This document shows, one piece after another, positions 31,901 to 38,877 of a stretch of 64,000 bases of DNA; position 1 is the stretch's first letter, and the number at the start of each line of letters is the position of its first letter. A program made the position numbers and the translations under genes. The notes beneath the pieces were generated by a model. That model was not told where the DNA came from and made no database searches. It saw only the letters and a list, made by a program, of their open reading frames with translations. The DNA lies in NCBI RefSeq assembly GCF_016862095.1, contig NZ_BOMH01000045.1, positions 166,620 to 230,619 of the forward strand. The letters run 5' to 3'. Source of the DNA: Actinoplanes cyaneus. GTDB taxonomy: Bacteria; Actinomycetota; Actinomycetes; Mycobacteriales; Micromonosporaceae.

Positions 31901-34295
31901 GCCCTCGCACCACATCCCGTACATGTACGACTACACCGGCGTCCCGTCCAAGACGCAGGCGATCGTGCGGGAGATCATGCAGCGGCTCTACGTGGGCAGC
32001 GAGATCGGCCAGGGTTACCTGGGCGACGAGGACAACGGCGAGATGTCGTCGTGGTACATCCTCAGCGCGCTCGGCCTCTACCCGCTGCAGAACGGCTCGT
32101 CCAGCTGGGCGATCGGCTCGCCGCAGTTCGAGCAGATGACCGTGCACCGCACCACCGGCGACATCGTGGTCAAGGCGTACGACAACAGCGTCAAGAACGT
32201 CTACGTCCAGTACGCCCGGCTCAACGGCAAGGACCAGAAGAAGGTCTCGATCGACTCGTCCGTCCTGAAGAAGGGCGGCACGATCGAGTTCGTCATGGGC
32301 CCGAAGCCGTCGTCGTGGTTCACCGGCAAGAACGAGGTGCCGGACTCGCTGACCAAGGGCAACGACGTGCCCAAGCCGCTGCAGGACGTCACCGGCCCCG
32401 GCCTGGGCACCGCCACCACCGACGGCGGCCAGGACGCGGCGAAGCTGTTCGACGACTCGTCGTCCACGCAGCTGACCTTCGCCTCCGGCACCCCGCAGAT
32501 CGACTGGACGTTCCGCGGTGGTGAGCAGGCGCCGACCTACTACACCCTCACCTCGGGGGCCAAGGCCGGCGACCCGTCCGACTGGACGCTGGAGGGCTCC
32601 GCCGACGGCATCACCTGGACCACCCTGGACAAGCGCAAGAACCAGGTGTTCGCGTGGCGCAACCAGACCCGGCCGTTCGAGGTCGACCATCCCGGCCGGT
32701 TCACCCGGTTCCGCCTGGTCGTGACGAAGACGACCGGTGCGGCGCAGGCCGGCCTGGCCGAGATCGAGCTGCTCGCCGGTGGCGACGTCCAGCTCGGGGG
32801 AGGCTCGGTCACGGTCTCCGGCGCGACGAACGTGGCGGCCCGCTCGGGCGCCGCGGTGTCGGTGCCGCTGGCCACGGTCACCGGCGGCACCGCGGCGGAC
32901 TACCAGGCCACCGTCGACTGGGGTGACGGGACGCCGGCCACCACCGGCGTCACGACGCTCAGCTCGCGCGCGGTCTACGGCGTGAGCGGCTCCCACACGT
33001 ACGCGAAGCCCGGCTTCTACCAGGCGTCGGTCACCGTGACCGACGGCGACGGGCAGGACTCGGCGACCGTCGGCGTGAACGTCTCCTACGCACCGCAGGG
33101 TGGCCTGACCGCCGCGTTCGACACCGTCTGCATCGGTGACGACGGGGTGCTCGGCGCCAACTGCGACGCGAAGAACTGGGCCTACTCCCGGACCGCGCTG
33201 GCAGCGGCCGGCCTCACCCAGGGCAAGCGGGCCGTCGTGCCCGGGACCGCGCTCGGCTTCACCCTGCCGGCGACCCCGGCCGGGCAGCCGGACAACGCCA
33301 CCGGCAACGGCAGGACGATCGCGCTGAACCTGCCCGCCGACGCGAAGAGCATCTCCTTCATCGGCACCGGCACCCAGGGCAACCAGAGCACGACGGGCAC
33401 CGCGACGTTCAGTGACGGCAGCACGGCGAGCGTCCCGATCCAGTTCACCGACTGGACCATGGGCGCGAACCCGAACGCGACGCCGGCCTACGGCAACGTC
33501 ATCGTCGCCAAGTCGGCGTACCGGCTGCGCGGCACGGACACCGACGGCGCGGTGCCGTTCCTGTTCGCCACCGCCCCGTACCAGATCCCGGCGGGCAAGA
33601 CGCTCGTCTCGGTGACCCTTCCCACCCAGACCGGCGACCCCGGCTCGGCGGGACGCATCCACGTCTTCGCGATCGCCGACGACGGCACGCCGCGGCCGGA
33701 GCTGGCGCTGACCGCGCCCGCGGGCCAGACCGCGACCGCCGGCACGGAGTTCGCCGCGAAGCTCGGCACGGCCACCGGCGCCCAGCACGCCACCGCCCAG
33801 TGGGGTGACGGCACCGTGCCCTCCGACGCGGTGATCGACTCCTCCGGGGCGATCAGCGGGACGCACACGTACGCCCAGCCGGGCACCTACACCGTGCACG
33901 TCACGGCGTGGGACGCGAACGCCGGCAGCACCGTCACGTTCACCGTGACCGTGGCCAAGGGCGCGGCCACCGCCACGGCCAGCACCGTCGACCTCAGCGC
34001 GAAGCAGGCCGCGCCGGCGTACCAGCCGGAGGCCAAGCTCTCGGTCACCCAGGGACCGCGGGCCACGGCGATCACCGTCGACGGCTCCGGGTTCGCGCCG
34101 AACGAGACGGTGACCGGCACGTTCGGGCCGGGCCTGGCAGTGACCACGCTGCACGCCAACGCGGACGGGGTCGTCTCCGGCGAGACCGTCAGCGTTCCGG
34201 GGGCGGCGACGCCGGGCACGACCGGCGTGACGCTGACCGGCGCCGACTCGGGCGCCAAGATCCAGCTGCCCTTCACCGTCACCCCGGGCAACTGA
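28944..34295 (+). CDS. secreted GH92 alpha-1,2-mannosidase with F5/8C and PKD domains
   Basis: A 1,783-residue exported enzyme. Sec signal (about 1-33, ending PTPANA), F5/8C-like carbohydrate-binding domain (about 85-210), GH92 region (about 396-1130) with YVDTRRGTNASGG, NNGFWDTYRTVWPAYSLLYP, DGGWIARWSSPGYADLMTG and DEDNGEMSSWYI, the latter being the family's catalytic-site block. A second F5/8C domain (about 1150-1280), a PKD domain with VDWGDGTP and HTYAKPGFY, a sandwich domain and a second PKD-like unit follow. No sortase motif. ATG 28944 gives the clean signal peptide. Acts outside the cell on alpha-mannans or N-glycans, feeding the GH38 locus (inference). Calcium dependence is general for the family. 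Confidence 0.9.
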   Translation: MQFSRSPRRWSAVAGVLLLPVGLTAAPTPANAAPKAGDFASSFESADQQPAASTTELDANGKPIQGNLTGSIRTGLPGSVLDKVTEVTASAENAPNEVALKLKDGDSSTKWLAFSPTGWVTYRLAAPVTVVKYSLTSANDAASRDPKDFAIQGSADGQTWTDLDKRTGQSFGGRFATNTYTFKNTSAYAFYRLNITANSGDSLVQLADWDLSDGTDVTPPATPMVTVTGTGPSRGSNAKPGAGFTGLASLRYAGAAVGDGRSYASNRLFDVNIPVGPASRLSYKIFPELTAEDLQYPSTFVSLDLHFTDGTYLSKRSAADQHGNALTPAGQGTSKVLFADEWNAVQADLGKVANGKTIDRILLAYDNAGAKAATRFQGWIDDVAVTGTPAAIDGSALTNYVDTRRGTNASGGFSRGNNLPLAAVPNGFNFLTPVTDATSDSWEYVYHRDNNAANLPTLQGLAISHEPSPWMGDRNQMSVMPVPAGGNLTGAPGTRALAFSHADETARPDLYSVRTQNGLVARMTPTDHGGVADFTFPAGSATGSVVFQNGTFTIAADGTVTGWVDNGSGLSAGRSRMFYAGTFDRAPTATAAASATFDTAAAPTVTLRFATSFISADQAKKNLGLEVTGKTFDQIHAAATAAWKDRLGRIEVKGATETQLVTLYSNLYRLNLYPNSQSENTGTAAAPHWQYASPVSAPTGTSTPTTTGAKLVDGQIYVNNGFWDTYRTVWPAYSLLYPDVAAKLADGFVQQYRDGGWIARWSSPGYADLMTGTSADVALAEAYLNGVKLPDPLGAYDAAVKDATVASGRSAVGRKGIETSLFLGYTPTTTGESVSWALEGFINDYGLGNMAAALAKDPATPKTRIGQLKEESQYFLERARNYVNMFDPKTEFFQGRQANGTFLDGDPLDWGGVYTETDGWNYAFTAQQDGQGLANLYGGRKQLENKLDQFFATPEKADHPGGYGGTIHEMLEARAVRLGQLGMSNQPSHHIPYMYDYTGVPSKTQAIVREIMQRLYVGSEIGQGYLGDEDNGEMSSWYILSALGLYPLQNGSSSWAIGSPQFEQMTVHRTTGDIVVKAYDNSVKNVYVQYARLNGKDQKKVSIDSSVLKKGGTIEFVMGPKPSSWFTGKNEVPDSLTKGNDVPKPLQDVTGPGLGTATTDGGQDAAKLFDDSSSTQLTFASGTPQIDWTFRGGEQAPTYYTLTSGAKAGDPSDWTLEGSADGITWTTLDKRKNQVFAWRNQTRPFEVDHPGRFTRFRLVVTKTTGAAQAGLAEIELLAGGDVQLGGGSVTVSGATNVAARSGAAVSVPLATVTGGTAADYQATVDWGDGTPATTGVTTLSSRAVYGVSGSHTYAKPGFYQASVTVTDGDGQDSATVGVNVSYAPQGGLTAAFDTVCIGDDGVLGANCDAKNWAYSRTALAAAGLTQGKRAVVPGTALGFTLPATPAGQPDNATGNGRTIALNLPADAKSISFIGTGTQGNQSTTGTATFSDGSTASVPIQFTDWTMGANPNATPAYGNVIVAKSAYRLRGTDTDGAVPFLFATAPYQIPAGKTLVSVTLPTQTGDPGSAGRIHVFAIADDGTPRPELALTAPAGQTATAGTEFAAKLGTATGAQHATAQWGDGTVPSDAVIDSSGAISGTHTYAQPGTYTVHVTAWDANAGSTVTFTVTVAKGAATATASTVDLSAKQAAPAYQPEAKLSVTQGPRATAITVDGSGFAPNETVTGTFGPGLAVTTLHANADGVVSGETVSVPGAATPGTTGVTLTGADSGAKIQLPFTVTPGN

Positions 34296-34312
34296 TCCCG
34301 CGGTGATCCCCG

Positions 34313-34356
34313 CCCGCTGGTGGGCCGGTCTCGAACAGGGCCGGCTCGCCAGCGGG
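34313..34356 (+). terminator. hairpin after GH92
   Basis: CCCGCTGG (34313-34320) pairs with CCAGCGGG (34349-34356), with an inner GCCGG/CCGGC pairing. Lies between the GH92 stop and the convergent ATPase gene stop, so it may serve both strands. Confidence 0.6.
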
Positions 34357-34377
34357 TTGCTTCTCGGGTGGTAAAGG

Positions 34378-36753
34378 TCAGAAGCGAGCCGGTTTTCCGT
34401 CCGGTCGTAAGCCGTAACGTTGCAGCGTGGCCGCCTCCTGCGGCCTTCCCTGTTCCACCAGAAATCTGATCAGCTCGACATCAGCATCAAGGACACCTGC
34501 GGTGATCGACTCCCGCAGGAATGTCTCGCACTCTCTCGCGCGATGGTCCGCAACGAACATCTCCACGAGGGTTCGAAGAGCCATGGGATCGTCATGGTGT
34601 ACTGCCTCACGGAGTACTTCCTGTGTCTCTTCCCTGCGTCCGCTGTCGCGCAGCCGTTGAGTGAGCAGGTCACGACTCATGACATCGCCGAGTGCGGCGC
34701 CCTGCCTCAGCACGGCCTCCGCCTCGTCGGCGCGTTCCGCCGCGATCAAGAAGAGGGCCAGCGCGTGACGGGAATCTGATTCGCCCGCCGCGATCGCGTC
34801 CCTGAGTGTCGCCTCTGCGGCCGCATCATGCCCCCAAACCCGGAGACGGGAGGCAAGAGCCTGCCGCGCGCCATCGTCTTCTGCGTCGACCGCCGCACGC
34901 AGCCACTGCTCGGCTTCCTCGTGACGATTCTGCTGTTCCAGAAGGTTTGCCAGCATGGGCCGGGCTTCGCTCGGCAGGTCCGTCAGATGCTTTCGTAATT
35001 GTTCCTCGGCCTCTGCCGTCCGACCAAGATGCAACAGGCCTCTGATGAGAAAGGCGAGTGCGGCCGGCGATCCCGCGGCCAGAGCACGCCGGAGGAATTT
35101 CTGCGCTTCCTCGTGCCGGCCACGATGTTGAAGCAGGAGTCCCAGGTCCAATGCCGCTTCGGGATCGCCCTGTTTGGCGTTGTGCCGGAGCAGCACCTCA
35201 GACCCTTCGTCACCTTCCGAGGCGGACTGTGCCAATCTCCACGAAGGGCTTCCGATGGTTGGATCGGGCTCCCCCCGAAGGCTGGCGATGGCTCTTGTCA
35301 CGAAGTCGCCGGCTATTCCGGGATCTGCCGGTAGTCTCTCGAGGTCAGCAATCCTGCCTTGTTGGTGCAAGAGTTGCGCCAGCATGAGAGAAGCGTATTC
35401 CGAGCCCTGGGCCATCGCGCCTCGAAACAGAGTCTCGGCCTCGGGCAGGAGCATTCGCCGATGAGCTTGCTTCCCGACTTCGGTGCGTTCGTCGGCTGAC
35501 ATGTCGGCGGCGGCATAGGCAGCCCAGGCCTCGATCGGTGGCATGTGCATCCGGCGAGAACGGGCTCCGGTCTGTACAAGGAAGTCCGCGACCTCATAGC
35601 CGTCGATCCGGCTCATGACCGATCCGACCGGAACAAGGGCTCTGGCCGCGCCGTGCAACAGTCTTGTTGCGTATTCGACGGCAGTCTCGAACCAATCCGC
35701 CGGGGCGGTCGCGCGCTGCGTCAAGGTCAGGTAACCCGGGGCCGCGGCCTTCAACAGCTCGCCGGACAGTAAGCTGCGTATCCCCAGCCGACGGGCATCC
35801 ACCGCTGCGGTGATCACTGCCCGGCCGTAAACGTCGGTGCCTGATTGCCATCGGCTCACCAGAGCTGGGGCGGCAGCAAGGGCCTGCGTTACGCCGAACT
35901 CCGAGTGCAATGACGTGGCGATCCGGTCGTCGACGTCGCCGGCATCCACCGCGCGTTGCCTTTCCGCGGCCGAGAAATGTTCAGCGACCCAGATCTTCTT
36001 CCCCATCTCCACGATCTGCTGATAACCGCGGACGGTCTCCACCTCGTCGCTCGGCGGTGAGGCGAACCGTTCGTAGACCGAGGGCCATAGCGTGGCGATC
36101 ACGACCACGGGGTCTCGGGCATGAATGAGCTTTCTGACGGTCGCCGGTTGCAGACCGTCAAGAAAGTAGCGCTGCAGCTCGTCCAGCCAGATCACGGTCC
36201 GGCCGATCGGATCCTCGGCGAATGAGGCGAGCTCGTTGGAGTTCGTAGGGTGCAGCAACCACCAGTCCGGGAGTTCAGCCGAGACCGCTTCATAGGCGCA
36301 ACGCGTCTTGCCGACCGACGAACTGCCCACCAGCATCACAAAACAACCGGTGTCGCCAGCGCCGTCACGGATACGCCGCCGGAGGTCGGCGTCCAGATCG
36401 CGGGGGATGTACTGCGGCAGGTCACCGCCGCACTCGGACGAGTCGATCGCAGGGTGCACGCCGAGTGTGCCCGGATCCGTCTCGCGGACTCTCCGTGCAG
36501 CCGGGAAACGGCTAGGACGAGGTGATGCTGCTCGTTCCCGGGCCGCGATCCAGGCTTCCTTCTCCTTCTTGTCGACCCCGTACTTGTCCAGGAAACGGCT
36601 CAAGGAATGCGGGGTGGGAAGGGCCTTGCCCGTACACATGTCGCTCTCAGTGCTCAGCGAAAGCCGACCTGCCGTAGAGACGACCGGACGCTTACGAACA
36701 GCGTTCAAAGCTTCGGCCAGGTCCGCGGGTGTCTGCACCTGGTTCAGTTCCAT
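34378..36753 (-). CDS. HTH-ATPase-tetratricopeptide repeat protein (STAND-like)
   Basis: A 791-residue cytosolic protein. An N-terminal XRE-like segment (about 1-75: DLAEALNAVRKRP...LPTPHSLSRFLDKYGV) leads to a P-loop NTPase with MLVGSSSVGKTRCAYEAV (Walker A, about 145) and TVIWLDELQRYF (Walker B with DE). A helical arm follows, then Sel1/TPR-like repeats of about 35 residues to the end (DPEAALDLGLLLQHRGRHEEAQKFLRRAL and variants). ATG 36753 is chosen because the protein then starts at the HTH; the open frame continues upstream without homology. This HTH, ATPase and repeat layout is that of STAND signal sensors; the trigger and output are unknown. Confidence 0.78.
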   Translation of the reverse strand: MELNQVQTPADLAEALNAVRKRPVVSTAGRLSLSTESDMCTGKALPTPHSLSRFLDKYGVDKKEKEAWIAARERAASPRPSRFPAARRVRETDPGTLGVHPAIDSSECGGDLPQYIPRDLDADLRRRIRDGAGDTGCFVMLVGSSSVGKTRCAYEAVSAELPDWWLLHPTNSNELASFAEDPIGRTVIWLDELQRYFLDGLQPATVRKLIHARDPVVVIATLWPSVYERFASPPSDEVETVRGYQQIVEMGKKIWVAEHFSAAERQRAVDAGDVDDRIATSLHSEFGVTQALAAAPALVSRWQSGTDVYGRAVITAAVDARRLGIRSLLSGELLKAAAPGYLTLTQRATAPADWFETAVEYATRLLHGAARALVPVGSVMSRIDGYEVADFLVQTGARSRRMHMPPIEAWAAYAAADMSADERTEVGKQAHRRMLLPEAETLFRGAMAQGSEYASLMLAQLLHQQGRIADLERLPADPGIAGDFVTRAIASLRGEPDPTIGSPSWRLAQSASEGDEGSEVLLRHNAKQGDPEAALDLGLLLQHRGRHEEAQKFLRRALAAGSPAALAFLIRGLLHLGRTAEAEEQLRKHLTDLPSEARPMLANLLEQQNRHEEAEQWLRAAVDAEDDGARQALASRLRVWGHDAAAEATLRDAIAAGESDSRHALALFLIAAERADEAEAVLRQGAALGDVMSRDLLTQRLRDSGRREETQEVLREAVHHDDPMALRTLVEMFVADHRARECETFLRESITAGVLDADVELIRFLVEQGRPQEAATLQRYGLRPDGKPARF

Positions 36754-36862
36754 GTGACCTCTCGCTGTCCGACGGTCGCTCCGGAGCCACCGGACAAGAT
36801 TACGGCGTGACCGGGTTCTCTGCGCTTGATCGAAGGTCGCGGGATCGACGGAAGAAACAGGC

Positions 36863-36894
36863 TCCGGACTTGTCCGGACCTGATGCCGGACAAG
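36863..36894. promoter_or_regulatory. two overlapping inverted repeats between divergent genes
   Basis: TCCGGAC-TT-GTCCGGA (36863-36878) overlaps CTTGTCCGG-N8-CCGGACAAG (36869-36894). The shared arm can pair with either side. It lies between the ATPase gene and the 38-residue peptide gene, so it is a candidate operator or an alternative-structure RNA switch. Confidence 0.45.
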
Positions 36895-36959
36895 CCGGAA
36901 GCCGTCACCTTGGTCGGCAGGCGGTGGTGATGCCGTCTGGCGAAAGGAGCACAGAAAAC

Positions 36960-37076
36960 ATGGATGAGCAGGGAAAACGGCCACGACGCACGCTTGCCGT
37001 CGCGTGTCTTGTCGCTGTCGTTTCCGGTGCGACCCGGGCGATCTTCGACCGTCTGTTTTCCGCCCTGGTCGGCTGA
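36960..37076 (+). CDS. 38-aa single-helix membrane peptide
   Basis: MDEQGKRPRRTLAVACLVAVV... with a basic start and one hydrophobic helix, ending FDRLFSALVG. AAAGGAG at 36942-36948 is a very good ribosome site 11 bp before the ATG. A strong hairpin follows at 37109. Both controls support a real small gene. No known family; divergent from the ATPase-repeat gene, so it may be its partner (toxin-like or sensor peptide), which is inference only. Confidence 0.5.
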   Translation: MDEQGKRPRRTLAVACLVAVVSGATRAIFDRLFSALVG

Positions 37077-37108
37077 CTGGCCGCTTCTGCGACCGTGGGG
37101 AAGTCCGC

Positions 37109-37150
37109 GATCCCGTTACCTCCGATCTCTCGCTCCGAGGTAACGGGATC
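37109..37150 (+). terminator. hairpin after the small peptide gene
   Basis: GATCCCGTTACCTC (37109-37122) pairs perfectly with GAGGTAACGGGATC (37137-37150), 14-bp stem and 14-base loop, starting 32 bp after the stop. There is no U-tract. Confidence 0.65.
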
Positions 37151-37223
37151 TTGACACTGCCGATCCGCAGGCATCGAAGAACAAAGTTCTCATCGACGGC
37201 GACCCCGCCCGGCGCCCTCCGTC

Positions 37224-37379
37224 GCGGCGGACGGCACCACGGCGCTGGAGGACGGCTGGGCACTGACGCTCGACGACTTCGTCGGCACCGCCGACGACTC
37301 GGCGCTCCGCCGACGCGTGAACTTCGAGAGCCCGCGCGGCGTGACGGTCGTCGCGGAGGCGTACAACACGCAAAGTTGA
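37224..37379 (+). pseudogene. possible 3' remnant of an unidentified gene
   Basis: An open frame without start encodes AADGTTALEDGWALTLDDF... and ends RGVTVVAEAYNTQS at TGA 37377. The composition and third-position GC look coding, but nothing upstream continues it: another frame just before reads NKVLIDGDPARR. I do not recognise the family. It could be the leftover C-terminus of a deleted gene. Confidence 0.3.
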
Positions 37380-37461
37380 CAATTGTCGATCGGGTCTTGT
37401 GTGGACGGTGGGCGGCCATCAGGGTGGTTGCGGCAGTTTCCGACAGCCCCGGGGGACCCTG

Positions 37462-38721
37462 ATGGCATACCGCCGCTTGCTCGCGCTGACCGCGGCCCTG
37501 GCCCTGACCACCACTCTCACACCCTCACCGGCGCACGCCGGGGACGCCTCGCGCGGCCCCAACGCCGTGGTGACCTGGAACCTCAACGCGCAGAACGAGA
37601 TCTACGAGGTGGCGCGGCAGTCACCGGCCACGGCGGCACGCAGTTTCGCCATGGTGCAGGGTGCGGTCTACGACGCCGTGAACGCGGTCACCGGGGTGCG
37701 GTACGAGCCGTACCTGACCGCGCCGAAGACCCGGCACGGCGCGTCGGCCGACGCGGCGGTGGCCGCAGCCGCTTCCGGGGTGCTGCTCTCGCTCTTCCCC
37801 GGGCAGGCCGCGACCGTCCAGGCGCAGTACGACACCGCCCTCGCAGCGATCCCCGACGGCCGGGCGAAGAACGACGGCATCGCGGTGGGCCGGAAGACCG
37901 CGGCCGCGATGATCGCCGCGCGGGCCGGTGACGGCGCGTTCGACCCGGACAGCTGGAACATCAGCACCGAGCCGGGCCAGTGGCGGCCGACCCCGCCGAC
38001 GAACACGCAGGACGGCGCGTGGTTCGCCGACCTGCGGCCGTTCGTGCTCCCCGACCCGGCGATGTTCCGCACCGCCGGGCCGCCCGCGCTGACCAGTGCC
38101 GCGTACGCGCGTGACCTCAACGAGGTGAAGGCGATCGGCGGGGTGGACAGCACGGTCCGTACGCCGGACCAGACCGCGGCCGCGAAGTGGTGGCACGACC
38201 GCCGCCTCACCGAGTGGGCGATGAAACGTCAGCTCGCCGAGACCCGGCACCTGAGCACGCTGCAGACCGCGCGGATGTTCGCGATGGCCGACATCGCCAA
38301 CGCGGACGCGCTGATCGCCTGTTACGACGAGAAGAAGTACTGGAACTTCTGGCGGCCGGTCACCGCGGTGCAGCAGGCCGACCTGGACGGCAACCCGGCG
38401 ACCGTGGCCGACCCGGCCTGGATGCCGTTGCTCGTGACGCCGGCGTTCCCGGAGTACACCTCGGGGCACACCTGCTCGTTCTCGGCGCTCACGCTGACTT
38501 GGCAGCGGTTCTTCGGGCGGGACGACATCCCGATGAGCGCGTACAGCGCGGACTCGGGCACGACCCGCTCGTTCAGCGGCTTCTCGTCGGCGCTGTCCGA
38601 AGTGGTCGAGGCGCGGATCTGGGGCGGGGTGCATTTCCGGACCGCCGACGAGCGGGGCGTGAAGATCGGGACCGCGGCCGCGCGGTACGTGCTGGCGGGG
38701 GAGTTCCGGCCGCGCCACTAG
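37462..38721 (+). CDS. secreted vanadium-dependent haloperoxidase-like PAP2 protein
   Basis: A 419-residue exported protein; signal ends about PSPAHAG. The vanadate/phosphate pocket is visible: KKYWNFWRPVTA (Lys and Arg), PEYTSGHTCSFSA (SGH with the acid/base His) and EARIWGGVHFRTADERG (Arg and axial-ligand His). These match the vanadium haloperoxidase/PAP2 superfamily. Bacterial members of this secreted group are often phosphatases or of unknown activity, so halide oxidation is not proven. ATG 37462 follows a GGGGGA stretch. Stand-alone gene with a terminator behind it. Confidence 0.87.
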   Translation: MAYRRLLALTAALALTTTLTPSPAHAGDASRGPNAVVTWNLNAQNEIYEVARQSPATAARSFAMVQGAVYDAVNAVTGVRYEPYLTAPKTRHGASADAAVAAAASGVLLSLFPGQAATVQAQYDTALAAIPDGRAKNDGIAVGRKTAAAMIAARAGDGAFDPDSWNISTEPGQWRPTPPTNTQDGAWFADLRPFVLPDPAMFRTAGPPALTSAAYARDLNEVKAIGGVDSTVRTPDQTAAAKWWHDRRLTEWAMKRQLAETRHLSTLQTARMFAMADIANADALIACYDEKKYWNFWRPVTAVQQADLDGNPATVADPAWMPLLVTPAFPEYTSGHTCSFSALTLTWQRFFGRDDIPMSAYSADSGTTRSFSGFSSALSEVVEARIWGGVHFRTADERGVKIGTAAARYVLAGEFRPRH

Positions 38722-38736
38722 CCGGTTCACCAGCGG

Positions 38737-38764
38737 GAAGGGCGGGCCTCCGGGTCCGCCCTTC
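38737..38764 (+). terminator. terminator after the haloperoxidase-like gene
   Basis: GAAGGGCGG (38737-38745) pairs with CCGCCCTTC (38756-38764), 9-bp stem, 10-base loop, 16 bp after the stop. Confidence 0.7.
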
Positions 38765-38877
38765 GCCGTTTCCGGCGTTCACCCGGAGTCGTCACGGCGG
38801 TACGGAACCGTCGCAACGTAGACGTACGTGCGCGGACGCCCTACGCTGTGCCGAACCTGTGAACCGAGGAGGACGCT

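Noticed and set aside
28974..34154. 1,726-codon open frame on the minus strand opposite GH92
   Set aside because: Arg/Gly/Val-rich translation without domains; it mirrors the codon pattern of the real plus-strand gene, which has a signal peptide and GH92 motifs.
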